Shown: positions 37,462 through 47,457 of the stretch, in pieces | How the letters are laid out: each line of letters starts with the position of its first letter | Numbering within the stretch: the stretch's first letter is position 1 | Source of the DNA: Ignatzschineria ureiclastica | GTDB lineage: Bacteria; Pseudomonadota; Gammaproteobacteria; Cardiobacteriales; Wohlfahrtiimonadaceae | Assembly (NCBI RefSeq): GCF_003121845.1 | Contig: NZ_QEWQ01000002.1 | Coordinates: 62,001 to 126,000, forward strand | DNA length: 64,000 nucleotides | Direction of reading: 5' to 3' | Program-made: the position numbers and the translations under genes | The notes under the pieces: generated by a model | The model's database searches: none | Seen by the model: only the letters and a program-made list of their open reading frames with translations | Told to the model about the DNA's origin: nothing

Positions 37462-39744
37462 ATGTTGGATTTAAAAGAAAAATTTGCGAAAGCTTGGGAT
37501 GGTTTTAAACAAGGTGAATGGCAAGAAGGTGTTGATGTACGTGACTTCATTCAAAAGAACTATACCCCTTATGAAGGCGATGAGTCCTTTTTAGCTGGCG
37601 CAACGCCAGCAACGACCCAATTGTGGGAAAAGGTTCTAGAAGGTATTAAGATTGAGAACCAAACTCACGCACCTGTAGATTTTGATACCGATAAAGCTTC
37701 TACAATTACCGCACATGATGCCGGTTATATCGAAGAAGGTTTAGAGAAAATCGTAGGTTTACAAACTGATGCGCCTTTGAAACGTGCCATTATTCCTTTT
37801 GGTGGTATCAAAATGGTGGAAGGTTCTTGTAAAGCGTATGATCGTGAGCTTGATCCTGATTTGAAAAAAATCTTTACCGAATATCGTAAAACCCATAACC
37901 AAGGGGTATTTGATGTCTATACACCGGATATTCTAAAATGTCGTAAATCCGGGGTTTTAACGGGGTTACCTGATGCGTATGGTCGTGGCCGTATTATCGG
38001 GGATTATCGCCGCGTTGCACTCTACGGTATTGATTTCTTGATGGAAGATAAATTCAAGCAATTTGCCTCACTACAATCTCGCTTAGAATCAGGCGAAGAT
38101 CTAGAGATGACGATTCAGCTTCGAGAAGAGATTGCTGAGCAACATCGCGCACTGGGTCAAATGAAAGAGATGGCGGCAAAATATGGCTTTGATATCTCAG
38201 GACCTGCGACTACGGCACAAGAAGCGGTACAATGGACTTACTTTGCTTACCTCGCGGCAGTCAAATCGCAAAATGGGGCCGCAATGTCCTTTGGTCGAGT
38301 ATCAACATTCTTAGATATCTACATTCAACGGGATATTGAAGCAGGGCGCTTAACAGAAGTCGAAGCGCAAGAGCTGATTGACCATTTAGTGATGAAATTA
38401 CGGATGGTGCGTTTCTTACGAACCCCTGAATATGATGAACTCTTCTCAGGCGATCCTATTTGGGCCACAGAATCCCTTGCAGGTATGGGCTTAGATGGAC
38501 GGACATTAGTAACTAAAAATACCTTCCGCTTCCTCAATACACTCTACACAATGGGACCATCGCCTGAACCTAACTTAACAGTGTTATGGTCAGAACAGCT
38601 CCCACAAGGCTTTAAAGAGTATGCGGCGAAAGTTTCGATCGATACTTCATCGATTCAATATGAGAATGATGACTTAATGCGCCCGGACTTTGGTAGCGAT
38701 GATTATGCGATTGCTTGCTGTGTGAGCCCGATGATCGTGGGTAAACAGATGCAGTTCTTTGGTGCTCGTGCCAACCTTGCGAAAACACTTCTCTACAGTA
38801 TCAATGGTGGTATGGATGAGAAGATGAAGATGCAAGTCGGGCCAAAACATGCGCCGATGACTGATGAGATTTTGGATTACGATAAAGTAATGGCAAGTAT
38901 GGATCAATTTATGGATTGGTTAGCGACACAATATGTCACAGCCCTTAATGTCATTCACTATATGCATGATAAATATAGCTATGAAGCGGCCTTGATGGCG
39001 TTACATGATCGTGATGTTTATCGGACAATGGCTTGTGGTATCGCCGGTCTTTCAGTGGCGGCGGATTCACTCTCAGCGATTAAATATGCCAAAGTTAGAC
39101 CGATTCGTGATGAAGATGGTATTGCCGTAGATTTTGAGATCGAAGGGGAGTATCCACAATTTGGTAACAATGATGCTCGAGTAGATGATATTGCGTGTGA
39201 TCTTGTGGAGCGTTTTATGAAGAAAATTCAGAAACTCCCTACCTATCGGAATGCAGTACCTACCCAGTCTGTGTTAACCATTACTTCTAATGTGGTATAT
39301 GGTAAGAAAACAGGAAATACGCCGGATGGTCGCCGCGCAGGTGAACCTTTTGGTCCTGGTGCAAACCCAATGCACGGTCGAGATCAGAAAGGGGCGATTG
39401 CTTCATTAACCTCGGTGGCGAAAATTCCGTATGCTTATGCGAAAGATGGGATCTCTTATACTTTCTCAATCGTACCGAATGCTTTAGGGAAAGATGATCA
39501 AGCGCGTAAAGCGAATCTTGCGGGTATGATGGATGGATATTTCCATCACGATAGTGAGTTTGAAGGTGGACAACATCTGAATGTCAATGTGATGAATCGT
39601 GAGATGTTACTCGATGCGATGGATCACCCAGAGAAATATCCACAGCTCACCATTCGGGTATCGGGCTATGCTGTCCGCTTTAATGCTCTCACCAGAGAGC
39701 AGCAGCAAGATGTGGTGACTCGAACCTTTACACAAACAATGTAG
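37462..39744 (+). CDS. pflB: Formate C-acetyltransferase (pyruvate formate-lyase)
   Basis: 760-aa glycyl-radical enzyme converting pyruvate and CoA to acetyl-CoA and formate under anaerobiosis. The catalytic cysteines Cys419-Cys420 sit in IACCVSPM and the radical Gly735 in RVSGYAVRF; both match E. coli after its Met is counted. The start at 37462 has AAAAGGA 9 nt upstream and gives exactly the E. coli length; a reading from 37393 adds 23 unconserved residues. pflA follows. No FocA-type formate channel gene is adjacent, unlike in enterics. Confidence 0.97.
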   Translation: MLDLKEKFAKAWDGFKQGEWQEGVDVRDFIQKNYTPYEGDESFLAGATPATTQLWEKVLEGIKIENQTHAPVDFDTDKASTITAHDAGYIEEGLEKIVGLQTDAPLKRAIIPFGGIKMVEGSCKAYDRELDPDLKKIFTEYRKTHNQGVFDVYTPDILKCRKSGVLTGLPDAYGRGRIIGDYRRVALYGIDFLMEDKFKQFASLQSRLESGEDLEMTIQLREEIAEQHRALGQMKEMAAKYGFDISGPATTAQEAVQWTYFAYLAAVKSQNGAAMSFGRVSTFLDIYIQRDIEAGRLTEVEAQELIDHLVMKLRMVRFLRTPEYDELFSGDPIWATESLAGMGLDGRTLVTKNTFRFLNTLYTMGPSPEPNLTVLWSEQLPQGFKEYAAKVSIDTSSIQYENDDLMRPDFGSDDYAIACCVSPMIVGKQMQFFGARANLAKTLLYSINGGMDEKMKMQVGPKHAPMTDEILDYDKVMASMDQFMDWLATQYVTALNVIHYMHDKYSYEAALMALHDRDVYRTMACGIAGLSVAADSLSAIKYAKVRPIRDEDGIAVDFEIEGEYPQFGNNDARVDDIACDLVERFMKKIQKLPTYRNAVPTQSVLTITSNVVYGKKTGNTPDGRRAGEPFGPGANPMHGRDQKGAIASLTSVAKIPYAYAKDGISYTFSIVPNALGKDDQARKANLAGMMDGYFHHDSEFEGGQHLNVNVMNREMLLDAMDHPEKYPQLTIRVSGYAVRFNALTREQQQDVVTRTFTQTM

Positions 39745-39845
39745 TGGGTAAGAGATCAATCAGGGAGATGAGTCTATTGTGTAAACAAAATTCTCAATCA
39801 AATCGTTAAGATATCTCCCACATTTGAAAGACCTTTGTTATCGTC

Positions 39846-39885
39846 GAGTCCCCGATAGTGAAATATTGGGGACTCTCTTCTTTTT
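39846..39885 (+). terminator. Terminator or attenuator between pflB and pflA
   Basis: GAGTCCCC / GGGGACTC, an 8-bp GC-rich stem with a 14-nt loop, then a pyrimidine run ending in five Ts. It may lower pflA relative to pflB. Confidence 0.82.
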
Positions 39886-39982
39886 GATCCGCAGTAGAGA
39901 AAGTAATATTGGTAGATTATTATGATAGATCTTGATGCGAGATCTATGAGAGATATTCATTTTCGGCGGTAAGGAGTTTTTT

Positions 39983-40723
39983 ATGTCTGTACTTGGTCGT
40001 ATTCATTCTATTGAATCTTGCGGAACTGTCGATGGTCCCGGCATTCGTTTTATTGCTTTTTTTCAAGGATGTCTATTACGCTGCCTCTATTGCCATAATC
40101 GTGATACGTGGAATTTACGGGGTGGACGATTAGTCACCGTAGATGAACTGATGCAAGAAGCTCACGCTTATCGCCATTTTATGAAGGCTTCTGGCGGTGG
40201 TGTTACCGCTTCCGGCGGTGAGGCGGTATTGCAGGCAGAATTTGTCCGGGATTGGTTTCGAGCCGCACAAGCTGATGATCTTAATACCTGTTTAGATACG
40301 AATGGTTTTGTTCGACAATATAATAATATTATTGATGAGTTAATCGATGCTACAGATCTTGTAATGCTCGATTTAAAACAGATCAATGATGAGGTTCATC
40401 GGAAATTAGTCGGGGTTCCTAATCGCCGGCCTTTAGAGTTTGCCCGCTATCTTGCCAAAAGAGGTCAGCGCACTTGGATTCGCTATGTGGTAGTACCGGG
40501 TTATACAGATGATGATGATTCAGCGCATCGTCTAGGGCAGTTTACAGAGAATATGACAAATATCGAGAAAATCGAGTTGCTACCCTATCACGAGCTTGGA
40601 AAGCATAAATGGGAAGCCTATAACGAGCCCTATAAGCTTGAGGGCGTTCATTCCCCACCGGCAGAAACATTAGAGCGGATTAAAACTATTCTCACATCCT
40701 ATGGGCATACTGTGACTTATTAA
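39983..40723 (+). CDS. pflA: Pyruvate formate-lyase activating enzyme
   Basis: 246-aa radical-SAM enzyme that makes the glycyl radical on PflB. The CXXXCXXC cluster motif is in [14 protein letters not shown] at about residue 30, and the SAM-binding GGG motif is [11 protein letters not shown] near residue 70. Length equals that of E. coli PflA. TAAGGAG precedes the start. The pair pflB-pflA is complete. Confidence 0.97.
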   Translation: MSVLGRIHSIESCGTVDGPGIRFIAFFQGCLLRCLYCHNRDTWNLRGGRLVTVDELMQEAHAYRHFMKASGGGVTASGGEAVLQAEFVRDWFRAAQADDLNTCLDTNGFVRQYNNIIDELIDATDLVMLDLKQINDEVHRKLVGVPNRRPLEFARYLAKRGQRTWIRYVVVPGYTDDDDSAHRLGQFTENMTNIEKIELLPYHELGKHKWEAYNEPYKLEGVHSPPAETLERIKTILTSYGHTVTY

Positions 40724-40767
40724 AGAGATTAGGATATTTTGAAAGCGAGATTTTGCAGGAGAAATTT

Positions 40768-40903
40768 TATAGTAAATTTGGTTTAAGAAAAATGGTTTTA
40801 AACAACACTTGCAAGATGCCGGATAGAACCGCTTCCTCACTTATTACAACCGATGCGCCGGCATTTAAATGAGCTTATTTTGAACCGATCTTACCTCACT
40901 ATA
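40768..40903 (+). repeat. Dispersed MITE-like element, copy R4 (short form)
   Basis: Starts TATAGTAAATTTGGTTTAAG, has the core TTGCAAGATGCCGGATAGAA and GATGCGCCGGCATTTAAAT, and ends TTGAACCGATCTTACCTCACTATA (a 5-bp insertion before the end). The 13-mer GAAAGCGAGATTT occurs both at 40741-40753 and immediately after it at 40904-40916. It is closest in sequence to R5. Confidence 0.9.
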
Positions 40904-40940
40904 GAAAGCGAGATTTCCGAAAAATCGTGTAACAAAAAAC

Positions 40941-40980
40941 AAAAACCGATCCTGCACTCTGAATGGCACGATCGGTTTTT
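40941..40980. terminator. Bidirectional terminator between pflA and the XpaC-like gene
   Basis: AAAAACCGATC / GATCGGTTTTT, a perfect 11-bp stem with an 18-nt loop. Confidence 0.85.
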
Positions 40981-41021
40981 ATTGGTTGAGAAATGATATT
41001 CGTGGATTATTTTCTCGTGAA

Positions 41022-42296
41022 TTATTTACCTTTAAAACCTTGCGATTTTAACAGTTGATTGGCCACTCGGATTTGATGTTCAAGGGCATCGCTTTCTTGA
41101 AGTAATCGCTCCTGCGCTTCAATATCCTTATGAGCGTTATCTTGGTGCTTTCCATTAGATGAGCGTTCTTCGGTTCGTGAACCATTCGTTTCGGTAGTAT
41201 AACCTTTGCTACGCATCAATTTATTAGCAACATTTAGTTCTGTCTGTAACTCAGAGAGATCTGTCTCTACCAATTTCTCAGCTTCCTCTTTGAATGCCTT
41301 ATGGAAATTACGCATTGAATCCATAACTTGAATCTGCATATCACGCACCGCATTCATATCTTGACGATAGATTTTAAGATACATCTGTAATTGCATCTGA
41401 ACAGAGGGAAGAAAAGTATTGAGAAATCGACCGGCACTTAACACATTATTCTCATCCTCTTCAATGGCATCGATCATCTGCTGTGTATAAATAATGATCT
41501 GATCCACGTGCTGTTTGATATTATTAGGTGTATCGAGGTTCTCTTGTTCAATCACAGTTAGCACTTCAATATGACGACGCACTAACTCATATTTGGCATT
41601 TTGTTGACGTAGAATCTGCTCTTCCATTGCTCGTTGCTCAGCTTGTTGTTGCAATATTTTGGCCTCTTCCGCAATACGTTGCTCCTCCTCTAAATAGGCT
41701 TCTCGCTCCTCTCTATTCATAAAGTAAGAACCAAACTTCCGGCGAATATCTTCCGGCGCTAATATACCAAAAGCTAACAAGATACCGAAGGCAATGAGAG
41801 CCCAAAGCGGGAAGAGGGAGAGTAATGGCAGATGATTATCTTGCAAGGCACCATAGAGGAATAGAATCGCTAAGGGAATCGTGAGCCAGAAGATGCGATT
41901 ACCAATATGTCGATCGCGAATGCCGACGACAGCGGTAAATAATCCACCTACTAAAAGAGACACAGGCCAAGCACCGCTTAAAGCCGTGATAATCGTTGCA
42001 ATAATACCTACGCCGGTTGCAAAACGATTAGGACGAGCCGGGAACATCATTACAAAGCCGAGATAAGTACTAAAAAGGGTAAACCCCGAACCCACTAAAA
42101 GTTTTGGCGGAATAATATTCGTAAAAATTTCCGCTAAAACCCCGCACGCAAATCCTTTGCCGTGATCGATAAGACGCAATATAGTTGATTTAACCCGACT
42201 AAATCCTTTAGTCAGTGGGGTTTCAGCTCTGTTTAAAAAAGGTCTAATAATGCGATATCCGATATAGACAACAATGAGAAATGCAATAAACGGCAT
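41022..42296 (-). CDS. XpaC-like membrane protein (5-bromo-4-chloroindolyl phosphate hydrolysis family)
   Basis: 424 aa. An N-terminal helix (about residues 1-18) and a cluster of four or five helices (about 62-185) are followed by a charged coiled coil (about 195-250, Glu/Gln-rich) and the XpaC domain. The tail holds two copies of an xxVANxLxxSxGF-like motif (about residues 350-368 and 405-422) separated by a polar Ser/Asn/Glu linker. XpaC and TelA genes are often neighbours; the pair is linked loosely to tellurite or other envelope stress, but its mechanism is not established. AAGGAAG precedes the start. Confidence 0.78.
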   Translation of the reverse strand: MPFIAFLIVVYIGYRIIRPFLNRAETPLTKGFSRVKSTILRLIDHGKGFACGVLAEIFTNIIPPKLLVGSGFTLFSTYLGFVMMFPARPNRFATGVGIIATIITALSGAWPVSLLVGGLFTAVVGIRDRHIGNRIFWLTIPLAILFLYGALQDNHLPLLSLFPLWALIAFGILLAFGILAPEDIRRKFGSYFMNREEREAYLEEEQRIAEEAKILQQQAEQRAMEEQILRQQNAKYELVRRHIEVLTVIEQENLDTPNNIKQHVDQIIIYTQQMIDAIEEDENNVLSAGRFLNTFLPSVQMQLQMYLKIYRQDMNAVRDMQIQVMDSMRNFHKAFKEEAEKLVETDLSELQTELNVANKLMRSKGYTTETNGSRTEERSSNGKHQDNAHKDIEAQERLLQESDALEHQIRVANQLLKSQGFKGK

Positions 42297-42324
42297 AGAA
42301 ACTTCCTTATAAGCTTATAAAGCG

Positions 42325-42364
42325 ATCCCTTAGATTCCGATGAACAGTATCGAAACTAAGGGAT
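42325..42364 (-). promoter_or_regulatory. Hairpin between telA and the XpaC-like gene
   Basis: ATCCCTTAG / CTAAGGGAT, perfect 9-bp arms with an inner CGAT/ATCG pairing. It lies in the leader of the XpaC-like gene on the minus-strand transcript, with no T-run, so a structured leader or processing site is likely. Confidence 0.5.
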
Positions 42365-42463
42365 ATGAAGAGCGATCTTGGCCTACATCGCTGATGACGA
42401 TGAGAGATCTGACACTTAAATGGGGCGCAAACTCAATGATCACTTACGCCTTTTTAAAATATA

Positions 42464-43597
42464 TTAGCTCTGATATTTATCAACAACAGCCCCAATACGT
42501 TGACGAAGATTATCTTCCATTTGACCAAGTTCCACTTCCACTTCAGCACGGCGATGACGGGCTTCTGTAGCAATACGCATAGTCTCTTCAATGGTATTGA
42601 CTAAGCGATCTTGTACTTCACGAATGGTTTCAATATCAACGACAGAACGTTCAATCTCGGTTGCTGTTGCGATACTATTTTGTTGTAACGCTTCAGCATT
42701 CCGGCGAAGTAGCTCATTGGTGGTATCAGAGACATCTTTCTGTAATTTTGCAGCTTTTCCTTGTTGATCTAATGACAGTGCAAGCACCATTTGGTTTTTC
42801 CAAACAGGAAGCGTGGTTAAGATACTACCTTGGATCTTTTCTGCTAACTGTTGGTTATTATTCTGCATAATACGAATTTGCGGCGCTGTTTGCATCGCAA
42901 TGGTTTTAGAGATTTCAAGATCGTGAAGACGGCGTTCAAAACGATTCAGGTTTTCCATTAGATCTTTCACTTTTTGGGCATCAAGAAGATCTTTACTCTC
43001 ATCTGCTTGTGCTTGTAAGCGCGGTAATTCTGTCATTTTAATCTCTTCGATCTTCTTTTTACCGGCCGTGACAAAAAGGCTGATCTCTTTATAGTATTCA
43101 AAGTTTTTGAGATAGAGTTGTTCAAGACGCTCATTATCGCGTAGTAAACCCACCATAGATTGATCGAGATGTGCCGCGATCGTATCTACTTGCGAGGTCA
43201 GTGTCATATGATCGATCTTTTCAGCGGCATTTTTTCGAAAGAAGCCACCAATAATCGGTAATTTCGCAAGGAAACTACTGTTTTGATCCTCTTTGGTTAA
43301 TGGGTCATATTCTTTCACTTTGGCGATTAATGAGCCTAATTGTTCCCCAATGGCGCCAGAATCTTTGCCTTTGACGCCTTGTAGTAAGGTATCGGCAAAT
43401 TTTGCGATCTCTGACATTGGTTTAACGCCGTATCCCAAAACTTCACTTGCTTGATTAATATCGATATTTTGACTTATTTCATCAATACGAACGAGATCTT
43501 GACTATTCTCTTTAGGATCTTCCCCTTTGCTAAAAGCGGTAAGATCAGTGGGGTTAATCGTTTGTAATGCTGTGTTATTGTTGCTTGTGGTATTCAT
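42464..43597 (-). CDS. telA: TelA-family toxic anion resistance protein
   Basis: 377-aa cytoplasmic, mostly helical protein of the TelA (toxic anion resistance) family. It shows the typical KYxPL/LLAKLPIIGGFF segment near residue 100, a long coiled-coil centre, and the conserved MVLALSLDQQGKAAKLQKDVSDTTN region near residue 265. Homologues occur in tellurite resistance and phage/colicin tolerance loci; the biochemical role is unknown. Upstream of and co-oriented with the XpaC-like gene, 167 bp apart. No other ter genes are in the window. Confidence 0.88.
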   Translation of the reverse strand: MNTTSNNNTALQTINPTDLTAFSKGEDPKENSQDLVRIDEISQNIDINQASEVLGYGVKPMSEIAKFADTLLQGVKGKDSGAIGEQLGSLIAKVKEYDPLTKEDQNSSFLAKLPIIGGFFRKNAAEKIDHMTLTSQVDTIAAHLDQSMVGLLRDNERLEQLYLKNFEYYKEISLFVTAGKKKIEEIKMTELPRLQAQADESKDLLDAQKVKDLMENLNRFERRLHDLEISKTIAMQTAPQIRIMQNNNQQLAEKIQGSILTTLPVWKNQMVLALSLDQQGKAAKLQKDVSDTTNELLRRNAEALQQNSIATATEIERSVVDIETIREVQDRLVNTIEETMRIATEARHRRAEVEVELGQMEDNLRQRIGAVVDKYQS

Positions 43598-43721
43598 ATC
43601 GTTTCATCTCTTTGTTATAGGATTATGAGGTAGAATCGTGGGCAAATGCCGCTTATTTTTAAACATATATAACTCAATATTATAGAACGTTTTATCTTAT
43701 TTTACTTCCCATAATTCTATT

Positions 43722-43851
43722 TATAGTAAATTTGGTTTAAGAAAATGATTTTAAACAACCCTTGCAAGATGCCGGATAGAACGGCTTCCTTACTTATTAC
43801 AACCGATGCGCCGGCATTTCAATAAGCTTATTTTGAACCGACATTACTATA
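43722..43851 (+). repeat. Dispersed MITE-like element, copy R5 (short form, both ends intact)
   Basis: Begins TATAGTAAATTTGGTTTAAG and ends TTGAACCGACATTACTATA, 130 bp. The core matches R4 with only a few changes. It sits in the 528-bp divergent gap between telA and ugpB; the remainder of that gap is AT-rich with no gene. Confidence 0.92.
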
Positions 43852-44125
43852 ATTCACGATTATCCGCTATTTTGCCATAAGGGAATGCAATTTTGCGTTC
43901 ACGCACTCTGATTTTGAAGAATACAACGTTATGAGATCGAATGATGATGGTTTATTAGTTTATTAGCTTGTGAGTTTGTTTGTTAATTGCTTGTCATATT
44001 TGCCCCTTATACTCACAAAAGATCGATAAGATCCACCTGACAATAGATTAATGACAACATTAATAGCCGTCCTAATACGCAGTTGATCGCGTTATTTGCT
44101 CGGCTTTCAAAAGGGATTTGAGTAT

Positions 44126-45439
44126 ATGAAGATAAAAAAATGGGTTGCAGCGACCGTTATGGGGGCTTCACTTCTCTCAACAAATGCATTGGCACAGACA
44201 GAGATTCAGTGGTGGCATTCAATGGATGGTGCATTAACTGAATGGGTGAATGATCTTGCGAAAGGCTTTAATGAGTCACAATCAGATTATAAAGTGGTTC
44301 CCGTTTACAAAGGTGGGTATGAGCAATCAATGACTGCCGGCGTTGCTGCTTTTAGAGCCGGGGAAGCGCCCGATATTTTGCAAGTCTATGAAGTGGGGAC
44401 TGCTTCGATGATCTATGCAAAAGGAGTGACTAAATCAGTCACTGAGATTATGCGCGATAATAATATTCACTTTGATCTCAATGATTATATTCCTGCGGTT
44501 GCAAGTTACTATACTGCGCCTAATGGCGAGCTTTTATCACTTCCTTTTAATAGCTCAACAACAGTAATGTATTACAACAAAGATGCTTTCAAAAAAGCAG
44601 GATTAGATGCAGATCATCCTCCGAAAACATGGGCAGAAGTTCGCTCTGCAGCGGAGCAGTTAAAAGCCGCGGGCTATAGTTGTCCAATGACTACAGAATG
44701 GATGGGTTGGACACAGTTAGAGAGTTTCTCAGCGTGGCATAATGAACCTTATGCCTCTAAGAATAATGGCTTTGATGGGTTAGATGTTGAGTTACTGATT
44801 AACAAACCTTTGCAATTACGCCATTTTAATAATCTTGCAGATATGGCTAAAGAGGGTTTATTTGTCTATAAAGGTCGCGCTAGTGAAGCGGGACCGGCGT
44901 TTAGATCTGGAGAATGTGCGATGACTTTCGGTTCATCTGCGAGTTATGGCGGATTAAAACGGGATGCGCAATTTGAATTTGGGGAAACAACGTTGCCTTA
45001 CTATGAAGATGTTGCCGGCGCCCCGCAAAATACCGTAATCGGTGGTGCAAGTCTTTGGGTGATGAGTGGGAAACCGGACGATCATTATAAAGGGGTGGCG
45101 AAATTCTTTGAATATATCTCACAGCCTGATGTACAAGCGGCAAGCCATATGCGCACCGGTTATCTACCTGTGACGAAAGCGGCTTTTGAGATCACAGAGA
45201 AGAGTGGTTTTTATGAGCAAAATCCCGGTGCCGAAGTCCCTGTTGAACAGATGATTCGGAAAGCGACCAATAATACGCGCGGTATCCGTTTAGGGAATAT
45301 GTTACAGATTCGAGCGATCGTCGATGAAGAGACAGAGCAGATCTGGACAGGTAAAAAGACAGCTGAACAAGCATTAAGTACCATTGTAGAACGTGGCAAC
45401 GAATTATTACGTCGCTTTGAGCGCGTCAATAATCGTTAA
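44126..45439 (+). CDS. ugpB: sn-Glycerol-3-phosphate-binding periplasmic protein
   Basis: About 437-aa family 1 extracellular solute-binding protein with a Sec signal (KKWVAATVMGASLLSTNALA). The mature start TEIQWWHSMDG and the ligand-loop LPFNSSTTVMYYNKDAFKKAG are typical of UgpB, as are TTEWMGWTQLESFSAWH and TGYLPVT. It binds glycerol-3-phosphate and glycerophosphodiesters. The ATG at 44126 with AAGGGA upstream is chosen; a reading from 44096 adds 10 residues ahead of the signal. First gene of ugpBAEC. Confidence 0.95.
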   Translation: MKIKKWVAATVMGASLLSTNALAQTEIQWWHSMDGALTEWVNDLAKGFNESQSDYKVVPVYKGGYEQSMTAGVAAFRAGEAPDILQVYEVGTASMIYAKGVTKSVTEIMRDNNIHFDLNDYIPAVASYYTAPNGELLSLPFNSSTTVMYYNKDAFKKAGLDADHPPKTWAEVRSAAEQLKAAGYSCPMTTEWMGWTQLESFSAWHNEPYASKNNGFDGLDVELLINKPLQLRHFNNLADMAKEGLFVYKGRASEAGPAFRSGECAMTFGSSASYGGLKRDAQFEFGETTLPYYEDVAGAPQNTVIGGASLWVMSGKPDDHYKGVAKFFEYISQPDVQAASHMRTGYLPVTKAAFEITEKSGFYEQNPGAEVPVEQMIRKATNNTRGIRLGNMLQIRAIVDEETEQIWTGKKTAEQALSTIVERGNELLRRFERVNNR

Positions 45440-45588
45440 TACAACAGAAAAGGGCGGGGCGGTTTTGGAAGGGGCTGCTTCGCTTTTTTATTGTCTTGCA
45501 TTTATGTCGAAAGATTCGCCGAAAGATTCGATGCCGACAATATTAAGAGCATTATTCAGCGCATTATTAAGAGAATATTAATACCATT

Positions 45589-46470
45589 ATGAAACTCTAT
45601 TTTAAACATTACCGCTGGTTGCCTTGGTTTTTGATGCTGCCGCAATTAGCAATCATTTTGATCTTCTTCTATTGGCCGGCCGTTCAAGCAATGGTGCAGA
45701 GCTTTCAGTTAGAGGATATGTTTGGTCTCTCTAAAGAGTGGGTCGGATTTGAGAACTTTGCGGTGCTATTTGCCAATCCGATCTATTTAGAAGCGATCTA
45801 TACGACGCTCTATTTCTCATTTTGGGTGACGCTATTAGGTCTGACGATTGCACTCTTTTTAGCATTTTTTATGCAGAAAATTGCGCGTTTTATCACCTTT
45901 TATCGTACCGCTTTGATTCTACCTTATGCTGTATCGCCGATTGTGGTGGGGGTATTGTGGACCTTTATGTTTGCGCCCTCTTTCGGGTTAGTGAGCTATG
46001 CTTTGGCCAAAATCGGTATTACTTGGAATCATCAACTCAATGCTGATCAAGCAATGTGGCTTGTGATCATTGCTTCAATTTGGAAGCAGATCTCTTATAA
46101 TTTCCTCTTCTTTTATGCTGGATTACAAGCGATTCCCAAATCGTTAACGGAAGCGGCCGCCATAGATGGTGCCGGCCCTTGGCGTCGATTCTTTACCATT
46201 GAATTTCCTCTCTTATGGCCGACGACCTTTTTCCTTTGTGTGATTAATATTGTCTATGTTTTTTTCGATACGTTCGCGATTATCGATGGTTTAACGCAGG
46301 GAGGCCCTGGGAATGCCACTTCAACTTTAGTCTATCGAATCTATTTCGATGGCTTTAAGAGTATGAATTACGGCAGTTCTGCGGCGCAATCGGTGGTATT
46401 GATGGGCTTTGTTCTAATATTAACGATTATTCAATTTCGGTATATCGATCGTAAGGGGAATGGCAAATGA
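45589..46470 (+). CDS. ugpA: Glycerol-3-phosphate ABC transporter permease
   Basis: 293-aa inner-membrane permease with six helices. The EAA loop (EAAAIDGAGPWRRFFTIEFPLLWPT) that docks the ATPase is clear near residue 188. It pairs with UgpE; its stop overlaps the ugpE start in ATGA. The gap to ugpB (about 150 bp) holds two short direct duplications (CGAAAGATTCG twice; GCATTATT twice). Confidence 0.94.
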   Translation: MKLYFKHYRWLPWFLMLPQLAIILIFFYWPAVQAMVQSFQLEDMFGLSKEWVGFENFAVLFANPIYLEAIYTTLYFSFWVTLLGLTIALFLAFFMQKIARFITFYRTALILPYAVSPIVVGVLWTFMFAPSFGLVSYALAKIGITWNHQLNADQAMWLVIIASIWKQISYNFLFFYAGLQAIPKSLTEAAAIDGAGPWRRFFTIEFPLLWPTTFFLCVINIVYVFFDTFAIIDGLTQGGPGNATSTLVYRIYFDGFKSMNYGSSAAQSVVLMGFVLILTIIQFRYIDRKGNGK

Positions 46471-47312
46471 TTGAGAATCGTTTAGGATTACGCATTTTTG
46501 CGCATATTATGATTATTCTAGCAGTGTTGTTAGTCTGCTTTCCGATCTATCTTGCAATTATCGCGTCCACTCAGAGCGCGACCGAAGTGGTGAATGTCCC
46601 TATTTCACTGCTGCCGGGTGATCAGATGATCGAAAATTATAAGATTGCGCTCTTTGGTAAAGATGAAACGGTCGCTTATCCCGCTGCGAGAATGTTATGG
46701 GTTTCCCTAGTGATGACGCTCATTATTGCGGTGGGGAAAATTGCGATCTCATTAACCTCCGCATTTGCTATTGTCTATTTCCGATTTCCTTGTCGGATGC
46801 TCATTTTTTGGATTATCTTTATTACCTTGATGTTACCGGTTGAGGTGCGGATTATCCCGACATTTGATGTGGTGGCAAATCTACATATGCTCAATAGCTA
46901 CGCCGGATTAACAATTCCGCTCATTGCTTCGGCTACTGCGACATTTCTCTTTCGGCAATTTTTTAGTACGGTGCCGGATGAGTTATTGGAAGCTGCGCGC
47001 GTAGATGGTGCCGGTGCAATGCGCTTCTTTAAAGATGTTTTATTGCCGCTCTCTATTCCAACGGTTGCGGCGCTCTTTGTGATCCAATTTATCTATGGTT
47101 GGAATCAATATCTCTGGCCTCTTTTGATGACCACAAGGGAAGAGATGTTCCCGATCTCTGTGGGGTTACGGCAGATGATGGGAAGCGGGGATAGTTTAGT
47201 GGATTGGAATATTGTGATGGCGACGGTGGTCTTGATGTTAATCCCGCCGATGATCGTCATTCTTGCGATGCAACGGTGGCTCGTGAAAGGGCTCATTGAT
47301 AGTGAAAAGTAG
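46467..47312 (+). CDS. ugpE: Glycerol-3-phosphate ABC transporter permease
   Basis: 281-aa second permease with six helices. The EAA loop reads LLEAARVDGAGAMRFFKDVLLPLS near residue 172, and GWNQYLWPLLMTT and a DWNIVMA stretch follow as in UgpE. AAGGGG precedes the ATG, which overlaps the ugpA stop by 4 bp. Confidence 0.94.
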   Translation: MIENRLGLRIFAHIMIILAVLLVCFPIYLAIIASTQSATEVVNVPISLLPGDQMIENYKIALFGKDETVAYPAARMLWVSLVMTLIIAVGKIAISLTSAFAIVYFRFPCRMLIFWIIFITLMLPVEVRIIPTFDVVANLHMLNSYAGLTIPLIASATATFLFRQFFSTVPDELLEAARVDGAGAMRFFKDVLLPLSIPTVAALFVIQFIYGWNQYLWPLLMTTREEMFPISVGLRQMMGSGDSLVDWNIVMATVVLMLIPPMIVILAMQRWLVKGLIDSEK

Positions 47313-47390
47313 TTTTATGATCAATGACAAGTCGTTAAGCCCTTGACCATTGGCAATAAGATGGAAGCGATCAACTGACAGTATCGAGAA

Positions 47391-47435
47391 GAACGAATCT
47401 GATAAGAACAAATCTGAGAATAACGAATCTGCAGA
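47391..47435. repeat. Three 15-bp tandem units between ugpE and ugpC
   Basis: GAACGAATCTGATAA, GAACAAATCTGAGAA and TAACGAATCTGCAGA are consecutive 15-mers sharing AACRAATCTG. They lie just before the ugpC ribosome site. Confidence 0.85.
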
Positions 47436-47457
47436 TTGAATAAAAGGATAAAAGAGT

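Noticed and set aside
41022-43597. XpaC/TelA pair as part of a prophage or ter stress island
   Set aside because: No phage structural, integrase or terBCDE genes are near. The flanks are housekeeping or transport genes.
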